Below are positions 26,425 through 35,363 of a stretch of DNA of 64,000 nt, in pieces. Made by a program: the position numbers and the translations under genes. Position 1 is the first letter of the stretch. The number at the start of each line of letters is the position of its first letter. The notes beneath the pieces are model-generated. The model saw only the letters and a program-made list of their open reading frames with translations. It made no database searches and had not been told where the DNA came from. Source of the DNA: CAZRIE01 sp964600075 (lineage in GTDB: Bacteria; Bacteroidota; Bacteroidia; Flavobacteriales; Flavobacteriaceae); the NCBI GenBank assembly GCA_964600075.1, contig CAZRIE010000009.1:1-64000 (forward strand), given 5' to 3'.

Positions 26425-28269
26425 CTACTTCTTTTTCTTAGAACCGGCTTCCATCTTATCTTTCAACGCTTGCAAAGCTTCGTTGGCATCACCTAAAGTA
26501 GGCTTGGCTTCCTCAGCAGCTGTAGCTGACCTCTTTTGGGCAGCTTTAACATTGCGCTTCTCTTCTTCACGGAAGATAGCGGTATGACTGGCAACAACGC
26601 GTTTGAAATCTTTATTGAACTCAATAATCTTGAATTCGACCTCTTCGCCCTTACCTAGCTTTTTACCATCTTCTTTTTCCATATGACGTTGCGGAACAAA
26701 AGCCGTAATGTCTTCATTGAAGTCTATAGTAGCACCTTTATCCACTATATCGGTAATGGCCGCTTTATGAACAGTACCCTCGGCAAATTCTTTCTCATAT
26801 TTGTCCCATGGGTTTTCAGTGGTCTGTTTGTGGCCCAAGCTTAGCTTACGACCTTCAACATCCAACTCCAATACTTCTACTTCCATGGTATCGCCTACCG
26901 TTACAAACTCTGAAGGGTGTTTGATTTTCTTAGTCCAGGAAAGATCGGAGATATAAATTAATCCGTCTATTCCTTCCTCCATTTCTACAAACACACCAAA
27001 GTTGGTAAAGTTTCTAACAATACCTTTGTGTTTAGATGCTACAGGATATTTAGACGTAATATCGGTCCATGGGTCGGGAGTCAATTGCTTGATACCCAAC
27101 GACATTTTACGATCTTCACGATCGAGTGTCAGTACAATAGCTTCGACCTCGTCACCGACTTTCACAAAATCTTGTGCTGAACGCAAGTGTGTAGACCATG
27201 ACATTTCCGATACGTGTATCAGGCCTTCAACACCTTCTACAACTTCAATAAATGCACCATAATCTGCGATTACGACCACTTTACCCTTTACTTTATCACC
27301 AATTTTGATTTCATCGCTCAAGGCATCCCATGGATGTTTCTCCAATTGCTTCATACCCAATTGAATTCGTGATTTGTTCTCATCAAAATCAAGGATAACC
27401 ACATTGATTTTCTCATCCAATTCGACCACCTCGTTGGGGTGATTGATTCGGCTCCAAGAAAGGTCGGTAATATGCACCAAACCATCTACACCACCAAGGT
27501 CAACGAACACACCGTAAGAAGTGATGTTTTTCACAACACCTTCTAACACCTGTCCTTTTTCCAACTGGCTGATGATCTCTTTCTTCTGTTCTTCAATATC
27601 GGCCTCGATCAATGCCTTGTGCGATACAACAACGTTCTTGAACTCATGGTTGATTTTTACCACCTTGAATTCCATTGTTTTACCGACGTACTGATCGTAG
27701 TCGCGAATCGGTTTCACATCGATCTGAGAACCTGGCAAGAAAGCTTCGATACCAAAAACATCGACAATCATACCTCCTTTTGTTCTGCACTTGACGAAAC
27801 CACTAACGATTTCTTCCTTATCATGGGCCGCATTTACACGATCCCAGGCCATAATAGTTCTTGCCTTTCTATGTGAAAGTACTAACTGACCACTTTTATC
27901 TTCACGAATGTCTATTAAGACCTCGACTTTATCACCGACCTTTAAGTCAGGATTGTATCGAAACTCGTTCAACGAAATTACACCCTCTGACTTGGCATTG
28001 ATATCAATAATTGCTTCGCGATCGGTCAGATAAACTACAGTACCTTCTACGACTTCTTCATCAGCTGTGTCAACGAAATTTTCGGTGACCAACTTTTCGA
28101 ATTCTTCCAATTTGGAATCATCGACACGTTCGATACCGTCTTCGTACTTGTCCCAATCAAAATTTGCCAAAAACTCTTGTGGATCCTGTTTTGGGGTTTC
28201 CTGTTTTACTTCCTCCTGTTGTGCTTCGATAGTTTCCACTACCTCCGCTGTTGCTTTTTCTTCAGCCAT
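26425..28269 (-). CDS. rpsA: 30S ribosomal protein S1
   Basis: S1 binds the 5' part of mRNAs and places them on the 30S subunit, which matters more in Bacteroidota because they rarely use Shine-Dalgarno sites. The 614-residue protein carries six S1 repeats; the clearest are EGVVKNITSYGVFVDLGGVDGLVHITDLSW, KGKVVVIADYGAFIEV, KGIVRNFTNFGVFVEM and the more divergent last one (HKAAITDIVDKGATID). The N-terminus has an acidic, Glu-rich extension of about 60 residues and the C-terminus a Lys/Ala-rich tail. A long leader (about 110 nt) precedes it. Confidence 0.96.
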   Translation of the reverse strand: MAEEKATAEVVETIEAQQEEVKQETPKQDPQEFLANFDWDKYEDGIERVDDSKLEEFEKLVTENFVDTADEEVVEGTVVYLTDREAIIDINAKSEGVISLNEFRYNPDLKVGDKVEVLIDIREDKSGQLVLSHRKARTIMAWDRVNAAHDKEEIVSGFVKCRTKGGMIVDVFGIEAFLPGSQIDVKPIRDYDQYVGKTMEFKVVKINHEFKNVVVSHKALIEADIEEQKKEIISQLEKGQVLEGVVKNITSYGVFVDLGGVDGLVHITDLSWSRINHPNEVVELDEKINVVILDFDENKSRIQLGMKQLEKHPWDALSDEIKIGDKVKGKVVVIADYGAFIEVVEGVEGLIHVSEMSWSTHLRSAQDFVKVGDEVEAIVLTLDREDRKMSLGIKQLTPDPWTDITSKYPVASKHKGIVRNFTNFGVFVEMEEGIDGLIYISDLSWTKKIKHPSEFVTVGDTMEVEVLELDVEGRKLSLGHKQTTENPWDKYEKEFAEGTVHKAAITDIVDKGATIDFNEDITAFVPQRHMEKEDGKKLGKGEEVEFKIIEFNKDFKRVVASHTAIFREEEKRNVKAAQKRSATAAEEAKPTLGDANEALQALKDKMEAGSKKKK

Positions 28270-28385
28270 TTTGCTGATTTAAATTTGTATTCTACGATAT
28301 TTCAAGAGTAAAACAATACTCGCAGAAGATGTTATGTTATTTTTTTCTTTCCTTTTCCTCTTGATTTCTTTGTAAAAAAGGAGTG

Positions 28386-28416
28386 CAAAAATACATCTTT
28401 ATCTCGACTTCGCCAA
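28386..28416 (-). promoter_or_regulatory. Promoter of rpsA
   Basis: TTG (28414-28416) and TATTTTTG (28386-28393) on the minus strand, 20 bases apart. It leaves a 5' leader of about 110 nt before the rpsA ATG. Confidence 0.55.
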
Positions 28417-28530
28417 TCTTATCTTCAGTAGCCTTCCCCAAAGCCACAAAATTTGCGCTTTTATCAAAAAATACTCCAATTATCGCTATCTTGAACCCCT
28501 TAATATTAACCATTTTAAAAGAGATTTAAT

Positions 28531-28911
28531 ATGAGTGTCAAAGCAAAGTACCAAGGGGTTCTTAATCTTGGTGAGCAGTTAGGTATCAAAGATGGAAACG
28601 TAACCGAGGAAGGTGGTGTTCTTAAAATAAAAGGTGAGGCCAATACGCAATACGAAAAAAACTTGTTATGGGATAAAATAAAGGAATTAGGGGGCGAAAA
28701 CCCATCTGATGTCAAAGCCAATATTACAGTTGCCGATAGTTCGGTTTACCATAGACACGTAGTTAAAAGTGGAGAGTCGCTAAGCAAAATCGCAAAACAC
28801 TATTATGGTGATGCCATGAAATACAAGCAAATTTTTGCCTCGAACACCAATATTTTAAGTAATCCTGACGTAATTCATCCTGACCAGGTTTTGGTGATAC
28901 CGAATCCGTAA
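28531..28911 (+). CDS. lysM: BON-LysM protein (Kbp/YgaU-like)
   Basis: A 126-residue cytoplasmic protein with an N-terminal BON-like domain (about 10-70, LGIKDGNVTEEGGVLKIKGEA...) and a C-terminal LysM domain (about 75-124, YHRHVVKSGESLSKIAKHYYGD...QVLVIPNP). No signal peptide. The build is that of E. coli Kbp (YgaU), a potassium-binding protein, rather than a cell-wall enzyme. ATG at 28531; a 262-bp divergent gap separates it from rpsA. Confidence 0.9.
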   Translation: MSVKAKYQGVLNLGEQLGIKDGNVTEEGGVLKIKGEANTQYEKNLLWDKIKELGGENPSDVKANITVADSSVYHRHVVKSGESLSKIAKHYYGDAMKYKQIFASNTNILSNPDVIHPDQVLVIPNP

Positions 28912-28939
28912 GAAAGTAAACGTTGTAATTTGAAAAATT

Positions 28940-28972
28940 AGACCTGTCAGGAAACCGACGGGTCTTTTTTTA
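28940..28972 (+). terminator. Terminator between lysM and cmk
   Basis: GACCTGTC (28941-28948) pairs with GACGGGTC (28957-28964) with one G-T pair and an 8-base loop, followed by seven T. It serves the LysM gene and may also stop cmk transcription from the other side, since cmk ends at 28970. Confidence 0.8.
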
Positions 28973-29662
28973 TTCCTTCTCGATATAACGTTGGGCAATG
29001 CTCTTCAATCGTTCAAACTGTTCGACCAGACCCATATCGCTATTATCGAACGCAATGGCATCTTCAGCTTTTCGAAGCGGGGAAAATTCACGATGGGAGT
29101 CTATGTAATCGCGTTTTTGAACATTTTCTAAAACATCTTCATAAGAAACAGCTTCTCCTCGATCCAATAATTCTTTATATCTACGCGTAGCCCTTGCCTT
29201 CGGGGACGCCGTCATAAAAATCTTTAGTTCGGCAGCTGGGAAAACCACGGTGCCAATGTCACGACCGTCCATAACAATACCCTTTTTCTTTCCCATAGCC
29301 TTCTGCATATCGACCAACTTATGTCGAACCTGCTCAATTTCGGCAATACGGCTTACATGTTTAGATACTTCCAACGTACGGATTTCCTTTTCGATATTCT
29401 CGCCATTAAGGTACATCTCAGAAAAACCAAGGCTCTTATTGGGTACAAAGTTTAAGCCAATTTTGGGAAGAAGCTTTACAAGGGCTTCCAAATTTTCACT
29501 ACTATGGTCGATAAAACCATTGCGCATTGCAAACAAAGTTACTGCCCGGTACATGGCACCCGAATCTATATACACATAGTGCAACTCTCTGGCCAATTGT
29601 TTGGCAAGGGTACTCTTTCCGGTCGATGAATATCCATCGATTGCGATTGTAATCTTTCGCAT
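28970..29662 (-). CDS. cmk: (d)CMP kinase
   Basis: Cmk phosphorylates CMP and dCMP with ATP. The 230-residue protein has the P-loop DGYSSTGKSTLA (about 8-19), YIDSGAMYRAVTLFA, the MDGRDIGTVVFPAA segment (about 131-144) and RYKELLDRGEAVSYEDV. The typical N- and C-terminal family regions are complete. Its ATG shares one base with the end of lon, so the two are coupled. Confidence 0.95.
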   Translation of the reverse strand: MRKITIAIDGYSSTGKSTLAKQLARELHYVYIDSGAMYRAVTLFAMRNGFIDHSSENLEALVKLLPKIGLNFVPNKSLGFSEMYLNGENIEKEIRTLEVSKHVSRIAEIEQVRHKLVDMQKAMGKKKGIVMDGRDIGTVVFPAAELKIFMTASPKARATRRYKELLDRGEAVSYEDVLENVQKRDYIDSHREFSPLRKAEDAIAFDNSDMGLVEQFERLKSIAQRYIEKE

Positions 29663-32112
29663 TACAGCTTTTTCGCGTTCTTTACTTTTTGAGCCGTTAG
29701 GGCAATATCAATAACTTCGTGCATATCGGAAACATAATGAAATGTGAGACCTTTAAGGTACTCCTTTTTGATTTCCAGGATATCCTTTTCATTATCCTTG
29801 CATAAAACTAGCTCTCGAATTCTCGCCCGCTTAGCTGCCAATATTTTTTCCTTGATTCCGCCAACGGGGAGCACTTTACCCCTTAGGGTTATTTCTCCGG
29901 TCATGGCCAGACTCTTCTTCACCTTCTTTTGTGTAAACAGCGAAACCAAAGAAGTGAGCATGGTGATACCGGCACTCGGGCCATCTTTGGGAGTAGCACC
30001 TTCTGGCACATGAATATGCACATTGTATTTTTCAAAAACCTCTGAATCGATTGCGAACCTTTCGGCATTCGATTTGATGTATTCCATGGCAATAGTAGCA
30101 GATTCTTTCATTACCTTACCTAAGTTTCCGGTAATGTTCAAAGTACCTTTCCCTTTCGATAAGATAGATTCGATAAAAAGAATATCGCCACCAACGCTAG
30201 TCCAAGCCAAACCAGTGACAACTCCTGCCACGTCATTGTTTTCATATTTATCGCGCTCCATTCTTGCAGGACCTAAAACTTTTTCCACAATCTCATTGGA
30301 AATCTTTATTTCGTACGCTTCTTCAATGGCGATATTTTTAGCCGCATAGCGTACCATTTTCGCTATCTGTTTTTCTAAAGAACGCACCCCCGACTCTCTT
30401 GTGTAGCCCTCTACAATTTTCTCTAATTGGCGCTTGCCAATTTTCAGGTCTTTCGGTTTCAATCCGTGCTCTTTCAGCTGCTTGGGCAGTAAATGCCTTT
30501 TAGCGATTTCAACTTTTTCTTCGATTGTATACCCTGTAACATTGATAATTTCCATACGGTCGCGAAGGGCCGGCTGAATTGTCGAGAGATTATTGGCGGT
30601 AGCTATGAACATAACCTTTGAGAGGTCATACCCCATCTCTAAGAAATTATCGTGAAACTCGCTGTTCTGTTCAGGATCCAAAACTTCTAACATTGCGGAA
30701 GATGGATCGCCCTGATGGCTACTGGCCAATTTATCGATTTCATCAAGAATGAAAACAGGGTTAGAAGTGCCTGCTTTTTTAAGGCTCTGTACAATTCTTC
30801 CGGGCATTGCACCTATATAGGTCTTCCGATGTCCACGAATCTCGGCTTCATCTCGCAATCCGCCAAGAGAAATACGCACATACTCTCTACCCAAGGCCTC
30901 GGCAACCGATTTTCCCAGAGAAGTTTTACCCACTCCCGGAGGGCCATACAGGCAAATAATCGGTGATTTCATGTCGTTTCTAAGTTTGAGAACGGCCAAA
31001 TATTCAATTATTCTACGTTTGACATCCTCAAGGCCATAATGGTCTCTGTCTAGTATCCTCTCAGCCCTTTTCAAATCGAACTTGTCTTTTGAGAAATTGT
31101 TCCACGGCAGGTCTAAAAACAGATCAAGATAATTTCTTTGGATGGAGTATTCCGCTACCTGCGGGTTCATACGTTGCATTTTCGCCAATTCCTTGTCAAA
31201 ATGCTCGCCAATACTTTTATTCCATTTTTTATTTTTGGCCTTTTTACGCATTTCAAATAGCTCATCATCATGCGAAACCCCGCCGAGCTCTTCTTGAATA
31301 GTCTTCATCTGCTGATGTAGAAAGTATTCACGCTGTTGCTGGTCCAAATCACTGCGTACCTTTGATTGTATATCGTTTTTCAACTCCAATTTCTGGAGTT
31401 CAAGGTTCATATACTTTAATGTAGCCAAGGCCCTTTCGCGTAGGCTATTGATCTCTAAAAGCTCCTGTTTCTCTTTGACCTCGAGATTGAGGTTCGATGA
31501 GACAAAATTAATCAAGAAAGAGTTACTTTGAATATTCTTTATAGCAAAAGAAGCCTCGCTAGGTATATTGGGATTATCACGAATAATCTTAAGGGCCAGC
31601 TCTTTTATCGATTCTATAATGGCTAAAAATTCTTGCCCATGCTGATCCGGCCTTTCTTCATTAGTCTCCCTAACCGTCGCTGTCATATAGGGCTTTTCGG
31701 TAAGCACCTCGGCAATTTCGAAACGTTTTTTTCCTTGTAGAATGACCGTAGTATTTCCGTCGGGCATTTTAAGCACCCGAAGTATTTTCGCAACCGTACC
31801 CAAAACATTGATATCGTTTATACCGGGAGTTTCGGTTCCTTCGTCTTTTTGCGAAACCACTCCTACTACTTTTGAGCCATTATTTGCGTCTTTGATCAAA
31901 TTGATCGAAGTATCCCTACCCGCAGTTATAGGAATCACGACACCCGGAAATAAAACTGTATTGCGCAATGGTAAAATCGGCAAGGTTTCCGGTAGTATTT
32001 CGTTACTCATTTCCTCCTCGTCTTCGGGAGTCAGCAGGGGTATCAGCTCGGCATCTTCATCGATGGACTGTAACGACATATTGTCAAAATTTGAAAATTT
32101 AGAATCTCCCAT
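29662..32112 (-). CDS. lon: ATP-dependent protease La
   Basis: Lon is a cytosolic AAA+ serine protease that removes damaged and regulatory proteins. The 816-residue product (from ATG at 32112, MGDSKFSNFDNMSL) has the N-terminal substrate domain (LPILPLRNTVLFPG), Walker A GPPGVGKTSLG, Walker B VFILDEIDK, and the protease dyad Ser in PKDGPSAGITM and Lys in GGIKEKILAAKRA. Upstream in-frame starts (TTG 32142, ATG 32130) would add ten or fewer residues and are less likely. A standard full-length Lon for the phylum. Confidence 0.95.
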   Translation of the reverse strand: MGDSKFSNFDNMSLQSIDEDAELIPLLTPEDEEEMSNEILPETLPILPLRNTVLFPGVVIPITAGRDTSINLIKDANNGSKVVGVVSQKDEGTETPGINDINVLGTVAKILRVLKMPDGNTTVILQGKKRFEIAEVLTEKPYMTATVRETNEERPDQHGQEFLAIIESIKELALKIIRDNPNIPSEASFAIKNIQSNSFLINFVSSNLNLEVKEKQELLEINSLRERALATLKYMNLELQKLELKNDIQSKVRSDLDQQQREYFLHQQMKTIQEELGGVSHDDELFEMRKKAKNKKWNKSIGEHFDKELAKMQRMNPQVAEYSIQRNYLDLFLDLPWNNFSKDKFDLKRAERILDRDHYGLEDVKRRIIEYLAVLKLRNDMKSPIICLYGPPGVGKTSLGKSVAEALGREYVRISLGGLRDEAEIRGHRKTYIGAMPGRIVQSLKKAGTSNPVFILDEIDKLASSHQGDPSSAMLEVLDPEQNSEFHDNFLEMGYDLSKVMFIATANNLSTIQPALRDRMEIINVTGYTIEEKVEIAKRHLLPKQLKEHGLKPKDLKIGKRQLEKIVEGYTRESGVRSLEKQIAKMVRYAAKNIAIEEAYEIKISNEIVEKVLGPARMERDKYENNDVAGVVTGLAWTSVGGDILFIESILSKGKGTLNITGNLGKVMKESATIAMEYIKSNAERFAIDSEVFEKYNVHIHVPEGATPKDGPSAGITMLTSLVSLFTQKKVKKSLAMTGEITLRGKVLPVGGIKEKILAAKRARIRELVLCKDNEKDILEIKKEYLKGLTFHYVSDMHEVIDIALTAQKVKNAKKL

Positions 32113-32345
32113 AGTATCTTTTACGGTCATTCTGTCATTCAATTGACAGAAATCTTTTGTTAATCAATCTTCTAAAATACTTGAAAAGCACCGTAACCAT
32201 TATAAAAACACAATGATTGCCTTTTCTATCGCTCCAACATGGACAATTGTTATGCCACACCCTCAGAAGCCTTTTGAAATTATTTTATAGCAAGAACTGT
32301 AACAATCCATATCTTGGTGCATCTTTAATACAAATCATTTACTTT

Positions 32346-32900
32346 TTGAGCCACAAAAGGGAACATATTGATACTTTATTGCAATTGTGTCTTATTGGGA
32401 AACAAAGCGCACAACTCGAACTATACAATCGCTATTACAAGGCCATGTACAATACGGCCTTACGCATTGTAAAAAAGAGCGACGAAGCCGAAGATGTGAT
32501 GCAAGAATCGTTTCTAAACGCGTTTACGAAATTGCACACATTTAAAGCCGAAGTCACGTTTGGATCTTGGTTAAAACGCATTGTGATAAACAACAGTATT
32601 CAACATTACAGAAAGCAACAAAAAAAGAACGAGGTTGCACTTGAAGATGTATTGTACAAGGTCGAAGATAGCGAGGCGGTTGTTTCAGATCAGCATGCGT
32701 TTACCGAACTGAAGGCTCAAAAAGTGATGGAAACCATGAAACGGTTAAAAAACAATTACCGAGTTTCTTTGACCTTACATCTCATCGAAGGATATGATTA
32801 TGAGGAAATTAGTGAGATTATGAACATCAGTTATGCAAATTGTAGAACAACAATCTCTAGAGCCAAAGAAAGTCTAAGAAATAAATTGATACTTGCTTAA
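32346..32900 (+). CDS. ECF-type RNA polymerase sigma factor (first copy)
   Basis: About 184 residues with sigma-70 region 2 (LELYNRYYKAMYNTALRIVKKSDEAEDVMQESFLNAFTKLHTFK) and region 4 (VMETMKRLKNNYRVSLTLHLIEGYDYEEISEIMNISYANCRTTISRAKESL). The reading frame is open further upstream to 32217, but that part looks non-coding, with no ATG next to the conserved domain; TTG at 32346 (LSHKREHID) is my start. Followed within 1 base by a membrane-anchored probable anti-sigma factor and two exported proteins, the usual layout of an envelope-responsive sigma operon. Confidence 0.88.
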   Translation: MSHKREHIDTLLQLCLIGKQSAQLELYNRYYKAMYNTALRIVKKSDEAEDVMQESFLNAFTKLHTFKAEVTFGSWLKRIVINNSIQHYRKQQKKNEVALEDVLYKVEDSEAVVSDQHAFTELKAQKVMETMKRLKNNYRVSLTLHLIEGYDYEEISEIMNISYANCRTTISRAKESLRNKLILA

Positions 32901-32901
32901 T

Positions 32902-33462
32902 ATGGAAAACAAGAATTTAGAAAATCTGTTCGAGAAACTAAAAGGTCAGTTCGATATCGAAGCACCTGAAATCGGCCATGAAAACCGTTTCTTGGAAAAA
33001 TTAAATGCTTCAAATGGGATTGTATCTATCGACAAAAAGAGAAGGTTTTGGCTGAAACCGTTATCGATAGCAGCATCAATTTTGATACTATGCTCCGTTG
33101 GAATTGGTCTATATCAATCTAATCTCTCCCTTGAAAAACAGGTTGCTCAGATTTCGCCGGAGGTGTCACGTACTGAGTTCTATTTCGCCAGCCTTATCGA
33201 AGAACAGGTCAGTCATCTTCAAAGCGAAAGCAGCCCTGAAACACGACAAATTATCGACGATACAATGGTACAGCTCAAAAAGTTGAAAAATAATTATGGG
33301 CTACTGGAGAAAGACCTGATAAATGGTGGAAATAGTAAACTTATTCTAAGTGCCATGATCACCAACTTTCAAACACGTATAGATCTTTTACAAGATGTTC
33401 TCGACAAAATTGAAACTATTAAAAATTTAAAAAATTACGATGATGCAAAAATTACGATTTAA
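32902..33462 (+). CDS. Probable anti-sigma factor, single-pass membrane protein
   Basis: 186 residues with one transmembrane helix at about 51-70 (KPLSIAASILILCSVGIGL) between a short cytoplasmic N-terminal part and a helical periplasmic domain (about 75-186, long runs such as QVSHLQSESSPETRQIIDDTMVQL). The layout and the position just after the ECF sigma gene mark it as its likely anti-sigma factor; no known anti-sigma domain was recognised. ATG at 32902 follows the sigma stop by one base. Its 3' end overlaps the next gene by 23 bases. Confidence 0.8.
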   Translation: MENKNLENLFEKLKGQFDIEAPEIGHENRFLEKLNASNGIVSIDKKRRFWLKPLSIAASILILCSVGIGLYQSNLSLEKQVAQISPEVSRTEFYFASLIEEQVSHLQSESSPETRQIIDDTMVQLKKLKNNYGLLEKDLINGGNSKLILSAMITNFQTRIDLLQDVLDKIETIKNLKNYDDAKITI

Positions 33463-34534
33463 ATATATGGGCATCCTATTTTTCATACTTCCTATGCTGC
33501 TTCTGGCACATAACGGAGAACAAAAAGGAAAGTACACCAAAGAGAAAACCATAAAAAAGGAATTCAATGTCAATGCTGATGTGTTACTCAAAGTTGACAA
33601 CAGCTATGGAAACCTCAACATTACCTCTTGGAACGAGAACCGTATCCTTATTGAGGTTCATATAAAGACCAACGGCAACAGTGAGGAAAAAGTTCAACAA
33701 AAACTGGACGAGATTTCAGTTGATTTTGAAGCGAGTAACAGTATGGTATCCGCAAGAACAGATTTCAACGATAATAATAGTAGCTGGGGATGGAATTGGG
33801 GCAAGAAAAACAATGTAAACATGCAGATCAACTATACGATCAAACTACCTATAAAAAGCAATGTCAATCTGAATAATGACTACGGAAGCATTATCCTTGA
33901 CCGTGTCGATGGCCACGCAAAGATCAACTGCGATTATGGCCGGTTGGACATTGGTGAACTGCGCGGGCGAAACAACCAATTGAATTTTGATTATACATCA
34001 AAATCAACGATAGCTTATATGAACAGTGGTAAAATTTCAGCCGACTACTCCGGATTCACAATCGAAAAGGCAGGAGACCTGGATATCAATGCCGACTATA
34101 CCAATTCAACTGTCGGCGAGATGGGCAACTTAAAATATTCAAGTGATTATGGCAAAATAGAAATAGGTGAGGCCAAAAACGTTCAAGGTGCAGGAGATTA
34201 TATTAACGTACAGTTGGGAACGATTCATGGAAATGTCGATATCGTAGCGGACTATGGCTCCTTAAAAATCGAAAAAATAGCCGAAGACGCCGGTAATATA
34301 AAGCTTACAACCGATTACACAGGAATTAAAATCGGCTATGACCCCAACTATCATTTTAACTTTGAAATTAGAACGTCATATGCAGGGGTCAGCGGAAAAG
34401 ATGACTTTGAGACCACGATTAGCGAGGAGAAAAACAACAGCAAGTATTACCAGGGACACTATGGGTCTGCAAGCAGTGGAAATTCAGTTTCTATCTCTAG
34501 CGACTATGGAGGAATATCATTTTATAAAAACTAA
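33440..34534 (+). CDS. Exported DUF4097-like repeat protein
   Basis: 364 residues with a signal peptide (about 1-23, ending LLAHNGEQ). The mature part is an adhesin-like beta-solenoid: about eleven repeats of a D-Y-G/T/S motif, spaced around 20 residues (NDYGSI, CDYGRL, FDYTSK, ADYSGF, ADYTNS, SDYGKI, GDYINV, ADYGSL, TDYTGI, TSYAGV, SDYGGI). The Trp-rich SSWGWNWGKKNN insert (about 113-124) is unusual. Probably periplasmic or outer-membrane associated. The role is unknown; the operon suggests a target or sensor of the sigma system. ATG at 33440 or 33443. Confidence 0.8.
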   Translation: MMQKLRFKYMGILFFILPMLLLAHNGEQKGKYTKEKTIKKEFNVNADVLLKVDNSYGNLNITSWNENRILIEVHIKTNGNSEEKVQQKLDEISVDFEASNSMVSARTDFNDNNSSWGWNWGKKNNVNMQINYTIKLPIKSNVNLNNDYGSIILDRVDGHAKINCDYGRLDIGELRGRNNQLNFDYTSKSTIAYMNSGKISADYSGFTIEKAGDLDINADYTNSTVGEMGNLKYSSDYGKIEIGEAKNVQGAGDYINVQLGTIHGNVDIVADYGSLKIEKIAEDAGNIKLTTDYTGIKIGYDPNYHFNFEIRTSYAGVSGKDDFETTISEEKNNSKYYQGHYGSASSGNSVSISSDYGGISFYKN

Positions 34535-34581
34535 TCATCAACCAGACCCTAAAATAAATTCAGGGTAATAAAATAAAAATC

Positions 34582-35307
34582 ATGAAAAAATTAGCAACAT
34601 TAAGTTTAGTATTCGCGTTCACAATATCCTGTTCTGCCCAATGGGGAAAAGGTATTAAAGGAAACGGTAAAAAGGTGACCATAGATCGGAGCGTTGACAA
34701 TTACGACGCCCTGGCGGTATCAGGTTGGTTCGATGTAGACCTTGTTGACGGTAAAGAAGGTGAACTCACCTTGGAAGGCGAAGAAAACTTATTGGAATAC
34801 ATTATTACCGAGGTCGAGAATGGCAAATTGGTCATCAAAGTTAAAAAAGGTGTGAATTTGAAACCATCGAGTTGGAACGAAGGTATACGCATTACCGTAC
34901 CTGTAGAAAGCATAGATGCCGTTAGCATGTCAGGGTCCGGAGATATTGTTGGAAAGAAAACGATAAAAGCATCGAATTTCAAAACGGAGATGTCCGGATC
35001 CGGGGATATTACCTTAGACCTCGATGCAGATTCTATTACTGCCGCAATGTCGGGTTCAGGAGACATGAACCTCAGTGGAAGTGCAATAAATTTTGAGGCG
35101 ACAATTTCAGGTTCAGGCGACATCAAAGCCTACGAACTCGAAGCCGATAATGTGGAAGCTACAATTTCGGGTTCTGCCGACATCAAGGTCACCGCCAAAG
35201 AAATGCTGAAAGCTAGAGTTTCGGGCTCAGGGGATATCAGCTATCGGGGCAATCCGAAAAAAGTGGACACTAAAACTTCTGGGTCGGGAGATATTTCAAA
35301 GGGATAA
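34582..35307 (+). CDS. Exported GIN-domain protein (DUF2807)
   Basis: 241 residues with a signal peptide whose cleavage region reads TISCSAQ, where the Cys could also be a lipobox. The mature part is a head GIN domain (DUF2807), a repetitive beta-helix. The sequence SGSGD(I/M) recurs at about seven places from residue 114 to the C-terminus (MSGSGD three times, ISGSGD, ISGSAD, VSGSGD, TSGSGD), about 20 residues apart. Function unknown; such proteins often follow sigma/anti-sigma pairs in Bacteroidota. Last gene of the operon, followed by a terminator. Confidence 0.85.
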   Translation: MKKLATLSLVFAFTISCSAQWGKGIKGNGKKVTIDRSVDNYDALAVSGWFDVDLVDGKEGELTLEGEENLLEYIITEVENGKLVIKVKKGVNLKPSSWNEGIRITVPVESIDAVSMSGSGDIVGKKTIKASNFKTEMSGSGDITLDLDADSITAAMSGSGDMNLSGSAINFEATISGSGDIKAYELEADNVEATISGSADIKVTAKEMLKARVSGSGDISYRGNPKKVDTKTSGSGDISKG

Positions 35308-35336
35308 TACATCAAAAAACGAACAACAATCAATCT

Positions 35337-35363
35337 AAGCCTCTTTTTAAGGGGCTTTTTTAT
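35337..35363 (+). terminator. Terminator after the GIN gene
   Basis: AAGCCTC (35337-35343) and GGGGCTT (35351-35357) form a 7-base stem with a T-run after it. It overlaps the last codons of the convergent MFS gene, so it may act on both. Confidence 0.75.

Noticed and set aside
31742..32146. 134-residue frame antisense to the lon 5' end
   Set aside because: Low-complexity Ser/Val run opposite conserved Lon sequence.
34701..35126. 141-residue frame antisense to the GIN gene
   Set aside because: Its repeated SPDPD pattern is just the complement of the SGSGD repeats.
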